Source: Oceaniglobus indicus
GTDB taxonomy: Bacteria > Pseudomonadota > Alphaproteobacteria > Rhodobacterales > Rhodobacteraceae
Length of the DNA: 64,000 nt
Direction of reading: 5' to 3'
Assembly: GCF_002751875.1 (NCBI RefSeq)
Contig: NZ_NMZM01000001.1
Location: 124,001-188,000, forward strand
How positions within the stretch are numbered: the first letter of the stretch is position 1; every line of letters starts with the position of its first letter. Positions 53,132 through 61,654 of the stretch are shown in pieces. The notes under the pieces are model-generated. The model ran no database searches. It was not told the DNA's origin and saw nothing but the letters and a program-made list of their open reading frames with translations. Both the position numbers and the translations under genes were made by a program.

Positions 53132-54163
53132 TCAGCCGAACATCTCTTCCAGATCGACGGTGCAGCGCTGGTTCAGGTCGTCGCGGTGCTGCGCCAGGAA
53201 CCCGTCGGCCGCCGCCCGGCCGGCCGCCTTCAGCCGCGACAGCACCACCGGCGTCGGCAACTGCTTGGTGGCCACGTTCAGATCGTTCATCAACGCGTCG
53301 TCCGCGATCATGTGGACCAGGACGTATTTCATCGCGTCCTTGTGCAGCTGGTCGGACTCCAGCAGACGTTGCACGAAGCGGATCGCGCGCAATTCGCGCA
53401 GCAGCGAGGTATTGAAGCTGATCTCGTTGATCCGGTTGGCGATCTCGCCGGGCGTCTGCGGCACCTTTTCGCGTACGATCGGGTTGATGTTCACCACGAC
53501 GATATCGTCCGGCAGATCCTTCTCGAACAGCGGGAACAGCGCCGGATTGCCGGTGTAACCCCCATCCCAATAGGATTCCATGCGGTCGCCGTCGGGAATT
53601 TCCACCGCCTGGAACACCGTCGGCAGACAGGCCGACGCCATGATCGCGTCCGGCGTGATCTGATCGCCGGTGAACAGCCGGATCTTGCCGGTGCGCACGT
53701 TGGTGGCACAGATCGTCAGGCGCGGCCCGCGGTCCGCGTGAACCTTGTCATAGGCGAACCGCTCGACAATGCGCTGCAACGGATTGTTGAACAGCGCCCC
53801 CAGCGCATAGGGGCTGGCCACGCGGGTAATGCTGCTGACCATGCTGAACGGCAACGACTGTTCGATCAACGTGCTGAGGGTCGCGGTCGAGGGCGAAAGC
53901 GCCGACATCCATTGCTCCAGCCCCGGCGCATTCAGCGCTCCGACCTGACCCCACAGCCAGTCCAGATTGGCCCGCGCCGCATCGCGCCCGCCGCTGGCCA
54001 GCCCCGATTTCACCGCGGCACCATTCAGCGCGCCGGCCGACGTGCCGGAAATCGCCGCCACCTCCAGCGTCTCGTCCTCCAGCATACGGTCCAGCACGCC
54101 CCAGGTGAAGGCACCGTGGGCACCCCCGCCCTGCAAGGCAAGATTGATCCTCTTAACGGTCAT
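53132..54163 (-). CDS. Patatin-like phospholipase
   Basis: The 343 residues begin NLALQGGGAHGAFTWGVLD, the glycine-rich oxyanion loop. The nucleophile Ser is in GTSAG near residue 42, and the catalytic Asp is in WDGGYTGNP near residue 203. It hydrolyses acyl esters of lipids. In PHB-storing alphaproteobacteria, patatins also act at granules, and the 3-hydroxybutyrate dehydrogenase gene directly upstream makes that possible here, but this is inference. Confidence 0.9.
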   Translation of the reverse strand: MTVKRINLALQGGGAHGAFTWGVLDRMLEDETLEVAAISGTSAGALNGAAVKSGLASGGRDAARANLDWLWGQVGALNAPGLEQWMSALSPSTATLSTLIEQSLPFSMVSSITRVASPYALGALFNNPLQRIVERFAYDKVHADRGPRLTICATNVRTGKIRLFTGDQITPDAIMASACLPTVFQAVEIPDGDRMESYWDGGYTGNPALFPLFEKDLPDDIVVVNINPIVREKVPQTPGEIANRINEISFNTSLLRELRAIRFVQRLLESDQLHKDAMKYVLVHMIADDALMNDLNVATKQLPTPVVLSRLKAAGRAAADGFLAQHRDDLNQRCTVDLEEMFG

Positions 54164-54198
54164 GCGTCATGCCCCATTCCGCCGGACATACGCCCGGC

Positions 54199-54219
54199 TT
54201 TTTCTTGCTGAAAATACTC
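54199..54219 (-). repeat. Intergenic repeat copy upstream of the patatin gene
   Basis: TTTTTCTTGCTGAAAATACTC is followed by CCGCCGGAGGC, the same flank as the copy near 13960. It lies between the 3-hydroxybutyrate dehydrogenase and patatin genes, 36 bases from the patatin start. Confidence 0.6.
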
Positions 54220-54301
54220 CCGCCGGAGGCACCCGCCCCCGACGCGCAATCCGGCGGCCCGGAGGGGCGGCCAGCCGGCAGCCGTAGATCCCTGCCGACC
54301 C

Positions 54302-55075
54302 TTACAACGCGGTCCAGCCGCCATCGACCGAAATCGTCGTGCCGGTGATCTGTGCCGCGGCGTCCGAACAGAGGAACACCGCAGTGCCGCCCAGCTGTTC
54401 GACCGTGGCGAACTCCTTGCTCGGCTGCCGCTCCAGCATCACTTCCCGGATCACCGTTTCGCGGTCCATGTTGTGGGTTTCCATCTGATCGGGGATCTGG
54501 GATTCGACCAGCGGTGTCAGGACATAGCCGGGACAGATCGCGTTGCAGGTGATCGGTTCGCGCGCCGTCTCCAGTGCGACCGTCTTGGACAGCCCGACGA
54601 TGCCGTGTTTCGCGGCGATATAGGCCGACTTGTAGGGCGACGCCGTCAGACCATGCGCCGACGCGATGTTGATCACCCTGCCCCAACCGGCCGCCCGCAT
54701 CATCGGCAGCGCGACCGCGGTGGTGTGGAACGCCGACGACAGGTTGATGGCGATGATCGCGTTCCACTTGTCGGTCGGAAACTTGTCGATGGCCGCGACA
54801 TGCTGGATCCCGGCGTTGTTCACCAGGATGTCACACGCGCCCGCCCGTTCGATCAATCCCCGTGCGGCGTCGCCATCGCTGAGGTCAGCCGAGACATAGC
54901 GCACCTCGACGCCGAACTCGGCGGCCATGTCGGCGGCCAGCGCATGGTCCTCGTCGGTATCGGTATAGGAATTCAGAACGACGTTCGCGCCGGCCTTGGC
55001 CAGCTCACGCGCGATGCCCAGTCCGATGCCCGAGTTCGATCCGGTGATCACGGCGGTTTTCTGGTTCAATGACAT
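54302..55075 (-). CDS. 3-hydroxybutyrate dehydrogenase
   Basis: The ATG at 55075 starts a 257-residue short-chain dehydrogenase; the longer frame lacks a sensible start. The Rossmann motif is ITGSNSGIGLGIA, and the catalytic set is NIASAHGL with YIAAKHG (Tyr and Lys). KSAYIAAKHGIVGLSKTVALE and SQIPDQM are typical of D-3-hydroxybutyrate dehydrogenases. It oxidises 3-hydroxybutyrate from PHB breakdown to acetoacetate. Confidence 0.9.
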   Translation of the reverse strand: MSLNQKTAVITGSNSGIGLGIARELAKAGANVVLNSYTDTDEDHALAADMAAEFGVEVRYVSADLSDGDAARGLIERAGACDILVNNAGIQHVAAIDKFPTDKWNAIIAINLSSAFHTTAVALPMMRAAGWGRVINIASAHGLTASPYKSAYIAAKHGIVGLSKTVALETAREPITCNAICPGYVLTPLVESQIPDQMETHNMDRETVIREVMLERQPSKEFATVEQLGGTAVFLCSDAAAQITGTTISVDGGWTAL

Positions 55076-55274
55076 GGCAGGGCTTCCTTCGTGGTTTGCG
55101 TTTTGGTCAATGTATTCACCGGGCGTCCAAAGAACAGGGCAACCGTGCCGAAACACAACGATTTTCCACGATCATTGCCAATCGATTCGCGATGATTCGT
55201 CCGGGGTGACGGGCGCAAATCGCGGCACAACGCGCGTGGCGACACAGCGGCGACCCCAATGCGCGACCCTGGCC

Positions 55275-55300
55275 TTTGCAAAGTTTGCAAAGTCGCAAAC
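55275..55300. promoter_or_regulatory. Tandem TTTGCAAA operator candidate
   Basis: TTTGCAAA occurs at 55275-55282 and again at 55284-55291, one base apart, and TCGCAAAC follows at 55293. Palindromic TTTGCAAA sites are known for short-chain acyl-CoA regulators (ScfR/PccR type) in related bacteria, as far as I recall. The site lies 200 bases before the 3-hydroxybutyrate dehydrogenase start. Confidence 0.45.
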
Positions 55301-55402
55301 ACCTTCGGAAACCCAACAAAGCAAGGGCTTGAGCGTGCAAACGCACACTTGCCCACCGACGCGACCAAGGATAGGAGAGCGGAAAATGACCTGCTCGAGC
55401 CC

Positions 55403-55430
55403 AAAAAAAACGCCCGCACGAGGCGGGCGT
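55403..55430 (-). terminator. Strong intrinsic terminator on the minus strand
   Basis: GCGGGCGT (55423-55430) pairs with ACGCCCGC (55410-55417) around a five-base loop. On the minus strand it is followed by eight T residues (55410-55403). No minus-strand protein gene lies upstream of it, which points to a non-coding transcript. Confidence 0.85.
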
Positions 55431-55478
55431 CAAGTTATTGAGGCAGGTTTCATACAGGCAAGAAACCTATCGAGCAGT
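55403..55478 (-). ncRNA. Candidate small RNA of about 75 nucleotides
   Basis: A minus-strand promoter (TTGGAT at 55513-55508, 17-base spacer, TATAAG at 55490-55485) would start transcription near 55478. The transcript would have one internal hairpin, AGGTTTC/GAAACCT (55462-55468 and 55445-55451), then the intrinsic terminator with its U-run. The middle is unpaired and could base-pair with targets. Its position divergent from an ABC binding-protein gene is like AbcR-type regulators, but no family match is claimed. A seven-codon frame (MKPASIT) is present but probably incidental. Confidence 0.6.
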
Positions 55479-55484
55479 GACTTC

Positions 55485-55513
55485 CTTATACGCAATTCCA
55501 ACGACTTATCCAA
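55485..55513 (-). promoter_or_regulatory. Candidate promoter of the small RNA
   Basis: TTGGAT and TATAAG on the minus strand are separated by exactly 17 bases. The -10 box is one of the best in the window. It points away from the family-5 binding-protein gene and towards the terminator at 55430. Confidence 0.5.
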
Positions 55514-55523
55514 GGGTAAAAAA

Positions 55524-55552
55524 TTGCGAACCCCACAGGATCGCAATACGTT
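55524..55552 (+). promoter_or_regulatory. Candidate promoter/operator of the peptide-binding-protein gene
   Basis: TTGCGA (55524-55529) and TACGTT (55547-55552) are separated by 17 bases. TTGCGA-N11-TCGCAA (55524-55546) is also a perfect inverted repeat overlapping the -35 box, a likely repressor site. Transcription would start about 33 bases before the ATG. Confidence 0.5.
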
Positions 55553-55591
55553 GAGCATAACCCAGGCAGCCACCGAAAGGATGATCCCGCG

Positions 55592-57430
55592 ATGAGCAGC
55601 CCCAGATCACGCGTCAAGCTGAGCCTCCTGACCCTGGTGCTGGCGCTCTGTGTCGGCCCGACCATCGGCCGCGCCGAGCCGTCCCATGCGATCGCGATGT
55701 ATGGCGAACCGGCGCTCGATCCGGGCTTTGCCGCGTTTCCCTATGTGAACCCGGACGCCCCCAAGGGCGGGCGGATCGTTTTCGCAGAAAGCGGCGGTTT
55801 CGACAGCCTGAATCCCCACATCCTGAAGGGCAACCCGCCCTACGGGGTCGGCGTCTTCGTATTTCAAAGCCTTATGGCGCGCTCCTGGGATGAACCCTTC
55901 ACGCTTTACGGCCTTCTGGCCGAAACCATCGAAACCGGCCCCGAGCGTGAGTGGGTCGAATTCACCCTGCGCCCCGAGGTCCGGTTCTCGGACGGCTCGC
56001 CCGTGACCGTCGAAGATGTGAAGTGGTCGTTCGAAACCTTGGGCACCGAAGGCCATCCAAGATATCTCGGCGCCTGGAACAAGGTCGAAAAGACCGAGAT
56101 TACAGGCCCCCGCAGCATCCGCTTCACCTTCAACGCGAAGGATCGTGAGCTTCCGTTGATCCTGGGACTGCGCCCGATCCTGAAAAAGGCGCAATACGAG
56201 GGGCGCGATTTCGGACAATCCACGCTTGAGCTTACGCCGATCGGATCGGGCCCCTATACCATCGGCGCATTCGAACCCGGCCGCTTCATCGAACTCGACC
56301 GCGACCGCGACTGGTGGGCCGCCGATCTGCCGGCCATGCGCGGGCAGCACAATCTGGATACCATCCGCTATGAATACTTCTTCGACAGCGAAGTCGCGTT
56401 CGAGGCATTCAAGGCCGGAGAGATCACCGCCTATCGCGAGCTGAACGCCGCGAAATGGCAAAACGGCTATTCCTTCCCGGCCGTGACCTCGGGCGCCGTG
56501 GTGAAATCCGAAATCCCCAACGAACGGCCCACCGGCATCGCGGGCTTTGCCATGAACACCCGCACGGCCCCGTTCGACGACTGGCGCGTGCGCCAGGCGA
56601 TGCTGCATGCGTTCAACTTCGAATTCATCAACCAGACGCTGAACGACGGCGCACAGCCGCGCATCCGGTCGTATTTCGACAACTCGGTGCTGGCCATGGA
56701 CCACGGCCCCGCCACAGGCCGCGTGCGCGCCCTGCTCGAGCCCTTCTCCGACGATCTGCTGCCCGGCGCGCTTGAGGGGTACGACCTGCCCGTCTCTGAC
56801 GGCTCACGGCGCAACCGGGCCGGCATCCGCGCCGCCATGGATCTGCTGAACGAGGCCGGCTATGTGGTGCGGGACGGCCGGATGGTCGACGCCGACGGCC
56901 GCCCCCTGACGTTCGAGATCCTGCTGAACCAGGGTGCGACGTCGATCATGGGGGGTGGCAACAGCGGCCAGATGGTCAACATCTTCACCCGCGCCCTGAA
57001 TCGGCTGGGCATCTCACCCACGGTCACGCCCATCGATGCCGCCCAATACGCGGAACGCACCAAGGCGTTCGACTTCGGCATGACCTTCTATCTGCGCACC
57101 CTGTCCCTGTCGCCGGGCAACGAACAGCGGTATTACTGGGGCTCCGACGCGGCCGACACGCCGGGATCGCTGAACTGGATGGGCGCCGACAATCCGGCCA
57201 TCGACGCGATGATCGAAACCATGCTGAATACCGACGACCAGGACGAATTCACGGCTGCGGTCAAGGCATTGGACCGGGTGCTTACGACCGGGCGCTATGT
57301 CATACCGATCTGGTATTCCGCCATCGGCCGGCTGGCCCATGCCGCAGACCTGAAATACCCCGAGGACCGCGTGTCGATCTATGGCGACTGGCAAGGGTTC
57401 CTGCCAGATGTCTGGTGGAAGCAGGAATAA
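55592..57430 (+). CDS. Family-5 peptide ABC transporter binding protein (YejA-like)
   Basis: The 612-residue protein has a signal peptide (VKLSLLTLVLALCVGPTIGRA) and then HAIAMYGEPALDPGFAAFPYVNPDAPKGG, characteristic of the YejA branch. FDSLNPHILKG, PVTVEDVKWSFETL and GSGPYTIGAFEPG are SBP_bac_5 motifs. It would bind peptides in the periplasm. No permease or ATPase genes follow, so it is either an orphan or serves a transporter encoded elsewhere. Confidence 0.92.
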   Translation: MSSPRSRVKLSLLTLVLALCVGPTIGRAEPSHAIAMYGEPALDPGFAAFPYVNPDAPKGGRIVFAESGGFDSLNPHILKGNPPYGVGVFVFQSLMARSWDEPFTLYGLLAETIETGPEREWVEFTLRPEVRFSDGSPVTVEDVKWSFETLGTEGHPRYLGAWNKVEKTEITGPRSIRFTFNAKDRELPLILGLRPILKKAQYEGRDFGQSTLELTPIGSGPYTIGAFEPGRFIELDRDRDWWAADLPAMRGQHNLDTIRYEYFFDSEVAFEAFKAGEITAYRELNAAKWQNGYSFPAVTSGAVVKSEIPNERPTGIAGFAMNTRTAPFDDWRVRQAMLHAFNFEFINQTLNDGAQPRIRSYFDNSVLAMDHGPATGRVRALLEPFSDDLLPGALEGYDLPVSDGSRRNRAGIRAAMDLLNEAGYVVRDGRMVDADGRPLTFEILLNQGATSIMGGGNSGQMVNIFTRALNRLGISPTVTPIDAAQYAERTKAFDFGMTFYLRTLSLSPGNEQRYYWGSDAADTPGSLNWMGADNPAIDAMIETMLNTDDQDEFTAAVKALDRVLTTGRYVIPIWYSAIGRLAHAADLKYPEDRVSIYGDWQGFLPDVWWKQE

Positions 57431-57782
57431 TCCCGCCCGCACAACCGCAGGCCCGCCCGAAGAAAAATGGATCCGGTGGTGCCAGCGCCGCCGGATTGTT
57501 TCCGATAACGCTCGACTGACGGATGCAATTGGCGCGCGCCTTGCCGGCGGATGCCGTCGTAACTCCCCATCATCCCCGTTTGTAAACTTCTTTACTGATG
57601 CGGCATCGCACGCCCGGCGCGCTGTGCGTCAGCGCACACATAGCGAAATCCGGCCGTTTAGAATATTCGACGACCCGCCTTCCCGCTTACGGTATGCGCG
57701 CCCGATTTCTACCGGCACTCAGGCGTGACATCCCCGGGGGACAGGCATAGTAACGACGAACCACCGCCACGCCGGAGACCCC
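57431..57782. other. Intergenic region before the DsbA-like gene
   Basis: The 352 bases have no convincing gene on either strand. A small hairpin TGTGCG-TCAG-CGCACA lies at 57623-57638, and there is an AT-richer patch around 57590-57670. I see no clear terminator after the binding-protein gene. Confidence 0.4.
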
Positions 57783-58451
57783 ATGCAGACCGTCAAGCTC
57801 GATATTTTGTCAGATCCGATTTGTCCCTGGTGCTTCATCGGCAAGACCTATCTCGACCGTGCCCTGATCGCGCGCCCCGATCATCCCTTCGTTCTGGAAT
57901 GGCACCCCTTCCAACTGAACCCCGACATGCCCCCCCAAGGGATGGACCGCCGCGCCTATCTGGAAGCCAAGTTCGGCGGCCGCGACGAGGCCGTGCGTGC
58001 CTATGCCCCCATCGAAAAGACCGCCGCGGCGGTGGGGATCGACATCGACTGGGCCGCGATCACGCGCACCCCGAATACGCTGAACGCCCATCGGTTGATC
58101 CACTGGGCCGGGTTGGAGCAGCGCCAGACCTTTGCCGTGGACCGGCTGTTCAAGGCCTATTTCCAGGAAGGGCGCGACATCGGCGACACCGCCGTGCTGG
58201 TCGACATCGCCGATGGCATCGGCATGGACGCCGCCGTGACCGAACGCCTGCTGGCGGGCGACGCCGACAGCGACGACATCCGCGCCCGTGACGCCCATAC
58301 CCGCAAGCGCGGTGTGACCGGCGTGCCCACCTTTATCGTGGCGTCCACCCACGCGCTGCCCGGGGCCCAGCCCACCGATCTGTGGAACAAGGTGCTGGAT
58401 GATCTGGAACAACAGATGGCGTCCCCCGGGCCCGACGACGTCATCCAGTGA
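57783..58451 (+). CDS. DsbA-family oxidoreductase (FrnE-like)
   Basis: The 222 residues begin with a thioredoxin-like strand and the active site DPICPWCFIGKTYLD (CxxC). HPFQLNPDMPPQGMDRRAYLEAKFG and TRKRGVTGVPTFIV are FrnE-family signatures. There is no signal peptide, so it acts in the cytoplasm, probably as a disulfide oxidoreductase or isomerase. Confidence 0.9.
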   Translation: MQTVKLDILSDPICPWCFIGKTYLDRALIARPDHPFVLEWHPFQLNPDMPPQGMDRRAYLEAKFGGRDEAVRAYAPIEKTAAAVGIDIDWAAITRTPNTLNAHRLIHWAGLEQRQTFAVDRLFKAYFQEGRDIGDTAVLVDIADGIGMDAAVTERLLAGDADSDDIRARDAHTRKRGVTGVPTFIVASTHALPGAQPTDLWNKVLDDLEQQMASPGPDDVIQ

Positions 58452-58506
58452 CCGGCCCCGCGCCGATCTGCCAGACCCGCCTTGCCACAGACAGAAAGAC
58501 CACCAG

Positions 58507-59742
58507 ATGACTGCGCCCACCAAAACCCTGTCACGGCCGGAATTCGTCGCGCTCATGGCGGTCATGATGGCGATGGTGGCCTTCTCCATCGACGCCATGC
58601 TGCCGGTCCTGCCGCGCATCGCCGACGAACTGAGCCCGGGCAACCCGAACGCGGCGCAGTTGATCCTGACATCCTTCCTGTTCGGCATGGGCATCGGGAC
58701 GTTGTTTGCCGGCCCCGTTTCGGATGCCATGGGGCGCAAGCCTGCGATCTATCTCGGCTTTGCGCTGTATCTCGGCGGCGCGGCGCTGGCCACGATTGCG
58801 CCCAGCCTCGAGACGATGTTGTTGGCGCGCATTCTCCAGGGTCTGGGCGCGGCCGGCCCCAGGATCGTGTCCACCGCCATCATCCGCGACCGCTTCGAAG
58901 GCCGCGAGATGGCCCGGGTTCTGTCGTTCGTGATGATGATCTTCATCATGATCCCCGCCATCGCGCCCTTCGTCGGATCGCTGGTGATCGCCGCCTTCGG
59001 CTGGCGGTCGATCTTCGGCGCGTTCATGATCTTCGCGCTGATCGGGCTGACCTGGCTGGCCGTGCGCCAGCCCGAAACGCTGGCGCCCGAGGCGCGCCGC
59101 CCCCTGCGCCCGGCATCGCTGAAGGCAGCATTGATCGAGGTGCTGAAGCATCCGATGGTGCGAATCTATATCGCGGTGCTGACGCTGGGCCAGGGCCAGA
59201 TGTTTGCGTTCCTCAGCTCGGTCCAGCAGGTTTTCGGCACCGTCTTCGGAGTGCGCGAGACATTCCCGCTGTGGTTCATGGGGATCGCGCTGGTGTCGGG
59301 CAGCAGCACGGTTCTGAACGCCACGCTTGTCATGCGGTTGGGAATGCGGCGCATGGCGATGGGTGCCTATGCAATGCAGATGGCGCTGTCGGCGGTGCTT
59401 CTGGCCGCGGGCCTGCTTGACGCGATCCCCGCGGCGCTGACCTTTCCGGCGTTCCTGCTCTGGGCCGTGTCGATCTTTGCCATGGCGGGGCTGACCTTCG
59501 GCAACATCAACGCGCTTGCCCTGCAACCCATGGGCCATATCGCGGGCATGGCGGCTTCGGTGGTGGGCGCCGTGGGCACGACGCTGGGCGTGTGCATCGC
59601 GATCCCCATCGGGCTGGCGTTCAACGGCACGATCTATCCGCTGATGATCGGCACCTTGATCTGTTCATCGCTGGCCTGGTGGCTGATGCGGCTGTCGCGC
59701 GAGGCGGACCCGACGCCGAAAAAGGTTATCCCCGCGCCGTGA
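58507..59742 (+). CDS. MFS exporter, Bcr/CflA type
   Basis: The ATG at 58507 gives a 411-residue protein with about twelve hydrophobic helices. SIDAMLPVLPRIADELS in helix 1, GPVSDAMGRKPAIYLG (the MFS loop 2-3 motif) and RILQGLGAAGPRIVSTAIIRDRFEG match the Bcr/CflA drug-resistance branch. It likely exports a small hydrophobic compound by proton antiport. It follows the FrnE-like gene by 55 bases. Confidence 0.9.
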   Translation: MTAPTKTLSRPEFVALMAVMMAMVAFSIDAMLPVLPRIADELSPGNPNAAQLILTSFLFGMGIGTLFAGPVSDAMGRKPAIYLGFALYLGGAALATIAPSLETMLLARILQGLGAAGPRIVSTAIIRDRFEGREMARVLSFVMMIFIMIPAIAPFVGSLVIAAFGWRSIFGAFMIFALIGLTWLAVRQPETLAPEARRPLRPASLKAALIEVLKHPMVRIYIAVLTLGQGQMFAFLSSVQQVFGTVFGVRETFPLWFMGIALVSGSSTVLNATLVMRLGMRRMAMGAYAMQMALSAVLLAAGLLDAIPAALTFPAFLLWAVSIFAMAGLTFGNINALALQPMGHIAGMAASVVGAVGTTLGVCIAIPIGLAFNGTIYPLMIGTLICSSLAWWLMRLSREADPTPKKVIPAP

Positions 59743-59748
59743 GGGCTA

Positions 59749-60243
59749 TCATTCCGGCGGGCAAGGCCACGCGGCTGCATCCTGCGGCACGTCGGGATGG
59801 CGCAGCTCGGTGCCCGGCGCGATGCCGTAAACCTCGGACAGGCCGCCGTTGATTTCCAGCACCAGCAGGATGTCGTCACCCCCCGCGATCGGCGTTTCAT
59901 CCAGCGGGCGCGCGTTGACGTGCACCTTCTGGACGGTGCCGGTGCGATCCAGAAAGATCATGTCCAGCGGGATCAGGGTGTTGCGCATCCAGAACGAAGC
60001 CGCCCGGGGTTCGGGATAGACGAACAGCATTCCGGCACCGCGCGCCATCTTTTCGCGGTGCATCAGACCTTGCGCGCGTTCCGCATCGTCATCGGCCACC
60101 TCGACCGCGAAACGCGCCTTGCCCCAGTCTCCGCGCAATTCCGCGACATCCGCGCGGCAGGCTGCGGCAACCGGCGCGCCGATCAACGACAGCGCAAGCG
60201 CGTATCGCAGCATCCGGCCGAACCGCCCTTGAACCGCAGTCAT
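59749..60243 (-). CDS. DUF192 secreted protein
   Basis: The ATG at 60243 overlaps the cold-shock gene's stop by four bases; a start at 60213 is also possible. The 164 residues have a signal-like helix (MLRYALALSLIGAPVAAAC), then the DUF192 motifs AQGLMHREKMARGAGMLFVY, SFWMRNTLIPLDMIFLD and the terminal GxPxGTELRH-like IAPGTELRHP. The function of the family is unknown; it would act outside the cytoplasm. Confidence 0.88.
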   Translation of the reverse strand: MTAVQGRFGRMLRYALALSLIGAPVAAACRADVAELRGDWGKARFAVEVADDDAERAQGLMHREKMARGAGMLFVYPEPRAASFWMRNTLIPLDMIFLDRTGTVQKVHVNARPLDETPIAGGDDILLVLEINGGLSEVYGIAPGTELRHPDVPQDAAAWPCPPE

Positions 60244-60791
60244 GAAGGCGATTGATCCGTCTGCGCCGCCGTGTCCCATATGCCGATCTCCGTCGCAAGC
60301 TTGCCACGCGCGCCGTCCGCTACGCGGATCGCGATGGCTTCGCCGGCCTGTAAATCCGCCAATCCGCCGCGACGCAAGACCTCGATATGCACGAAGATGT
60401 CCTCGGAGCTGCCGAACACATTGGCAAATCCAAATCCCTTGACCTTGTCGAACCACTTGATGCGGGCCGGCTGGGGCGGGCCACCGACCAGGCCGGGATC
60501 GAAGAAATCGCACTTGCGCCCGTTTTCAGCGCCCTCATCGCCCTGCATCTGGGGGGTCGGGGCCTCGATCGACAGAACTTCGACCGCCTGTATTCCGCGC
60601 TGGGTTTGCTGCACCCGGATACGAACCCGGGCGCCGTCCGCCACGGAACTCTGGCCGAAATTGCGCAGCACATTCGCGTGAAGCAGAATGTCCGCGCCAC
60701 CATCGTCCGCCACTACGAACCCGAATCCCTTTCCTGGATCGAACCACTTGACGTGTCCGTCGGTGGTTTCCAGTGTCTCGCCTTGGTCCAA
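60240..60791 (-). CDS. Double cold-shock-domain protein (TTG start)
   Basis: The 183 residues contain two cold-shock domains: GHVKWFDPGKGFGFVVADD at about 12-75 and ARIKWFDKVKGFGFANVFG at about 107-170. Each has RNP1-like KGFGF; RNP2 is present as DILLHANVL and DIFVHIEVL. The frame has no ATG or GTG upstream, so TTG at 60791 (AGGGAAG four bases before) is the likely start. A strong AAAGGAGG lies 32 bases further up. It binds single-stranded nucleic acids. Confidence 0.88.
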   Translation of the reverse strand: MDQGETLETTDGHVKWFDPGKGFGFVVADDGGADILLHANVLRNFGQSSVADGARVRIRVQQTQRGIQAVEVLSIEAPTPQMQGDEGAENGRKCDFFDPGLVGGPPQPARIKWFDKVKGFGFANVFGSSEDIFVHIEVLRRGGLADLQAGEAIAIRVADGARGKLATEIGIWDTAAQTDQSPS

Positions 60792-60943
60792 CCGCTTCCC
60801 TGCAAGCGCCGATTTCCCCGGCGCCTCCTTTCCTTTCCCGCCCGACCGTTCTGACCGAACCGCGTTTCTCTTGACTTATCAAGGATCGCGTAAACGATCC
60901 AGATAAAACGCGCAACGCAAAGCCGTTTTCGGGGAGGTGGGAT

Positions 60944-61561
60944 TCAGGGATACAGGCGTCGCGTCTGCCATTTTCCCTGTGTCTCGTCGGGCAACCAGCG
61001 TTCACGGTCATGCAGGCGGAACGCGCCGTCGTGCCAGAACTCGAACGAGACGGGGCGAATCCGATAGCCACCCCAGAACGGCGGACGCGGCGGTGAATCG
61101 CCGAACTTCTCGCGCGCCGCCTCGACGCCGTCGATCAGGGTCTGGCGATCGTCCAGTGGGCGCGACTGTGCCGATGCCCAGGCCCCCAGCCGGCTGTCCA
61201 GCGGGCGCGAGTTATAATATTCGTCGGCCAGCGCGCCGTCCTCGCGGCTGACGTGCCCGCGCACCCGCACCTGGCGGCGCAGCGTTTTCCAATGCATCAC
61301 GAACGACGCCACACCCGTTGCGTCGATCTCGCGGCCCTTGTCGCCTTCATAATTGGTATAGAACACGAAGGCGTCGGCCTCGATCTCTTTCAGCAGCACG
61401 ACGCGCACGTTCGGCATCCCGTCGGGATCCACGGTGGCAAGCGCGATGGCATTGGGATCGTTGGGTTCCGTCGCCGCCGCCTCGTCCATCCACGCCTGCG
61501 CCAGCGCAAAGGGATCGGTCGCGCCGAAGATGCTTTCGGTGGGGGTGGTCGTGTCGCTCAT
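60944..61561 (-). CDS. pdxH: Pyridoxamine 5'-phosphate oxidase
   Basis: The 205-residue protein has the PdxH set: [24 protein letters not shown] near the N-terminus, [13 protein letters not shown], and the C-terminal [24 protein letters not shown] with RLYP at the end. It makes pyridoxal 5'-phosphate using FMN. It is divergent from fabI. Confidence 0.95.
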   Translation of the reverse strand: MSDTTTPTESIFGATDPFALAQAWMDEAAATEPNDPNAIALATVDPDGMPNVRVVLLKEIEADAFVFYTNYEGDKGREIDATGVASFVMHWKTLRRQVRVRGHVSREDGALADEYYNSRPLDSRLGAWASAQSRPLDDRQTLIDGVEAAREKFGDSPPRPPFWGGYRIRPVSFEFWHDGAFRLHDRERWLPDETQGKWQTRRLYP

Positions 61562-61654
61562 GGTGTGGTTTCCGCCTGTCGTTGCCGCACTTGCCGATGA
61601 GTCGACAATGGCCTAAACGAAATCGGAATGTAAGATCGCACGAGGGCAAACCAC

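Larger units (their letters stand above)
55076..55591. other. Divergent intergenic region with regulatory elements
   Basis: The 516 bases contain no protein gene I can support. They hold a tandem TTTGCAAAG motif (55275-55300), a strong minus-strand terminator (55403-55430), a candidate small RNA and back-to-back promoters. The part from 55460 to 55560 is distinctly AT-richer than the flanks. Confidence 0.6.

Noticed and set aside
57381-57728. A 115-codon plus-strand frame after the binding-protein gene
   Set aside because: It begins inside the preceding gene in another frame, lacks a ribosome-binding site and is Arg/Ser-rich without a fold.
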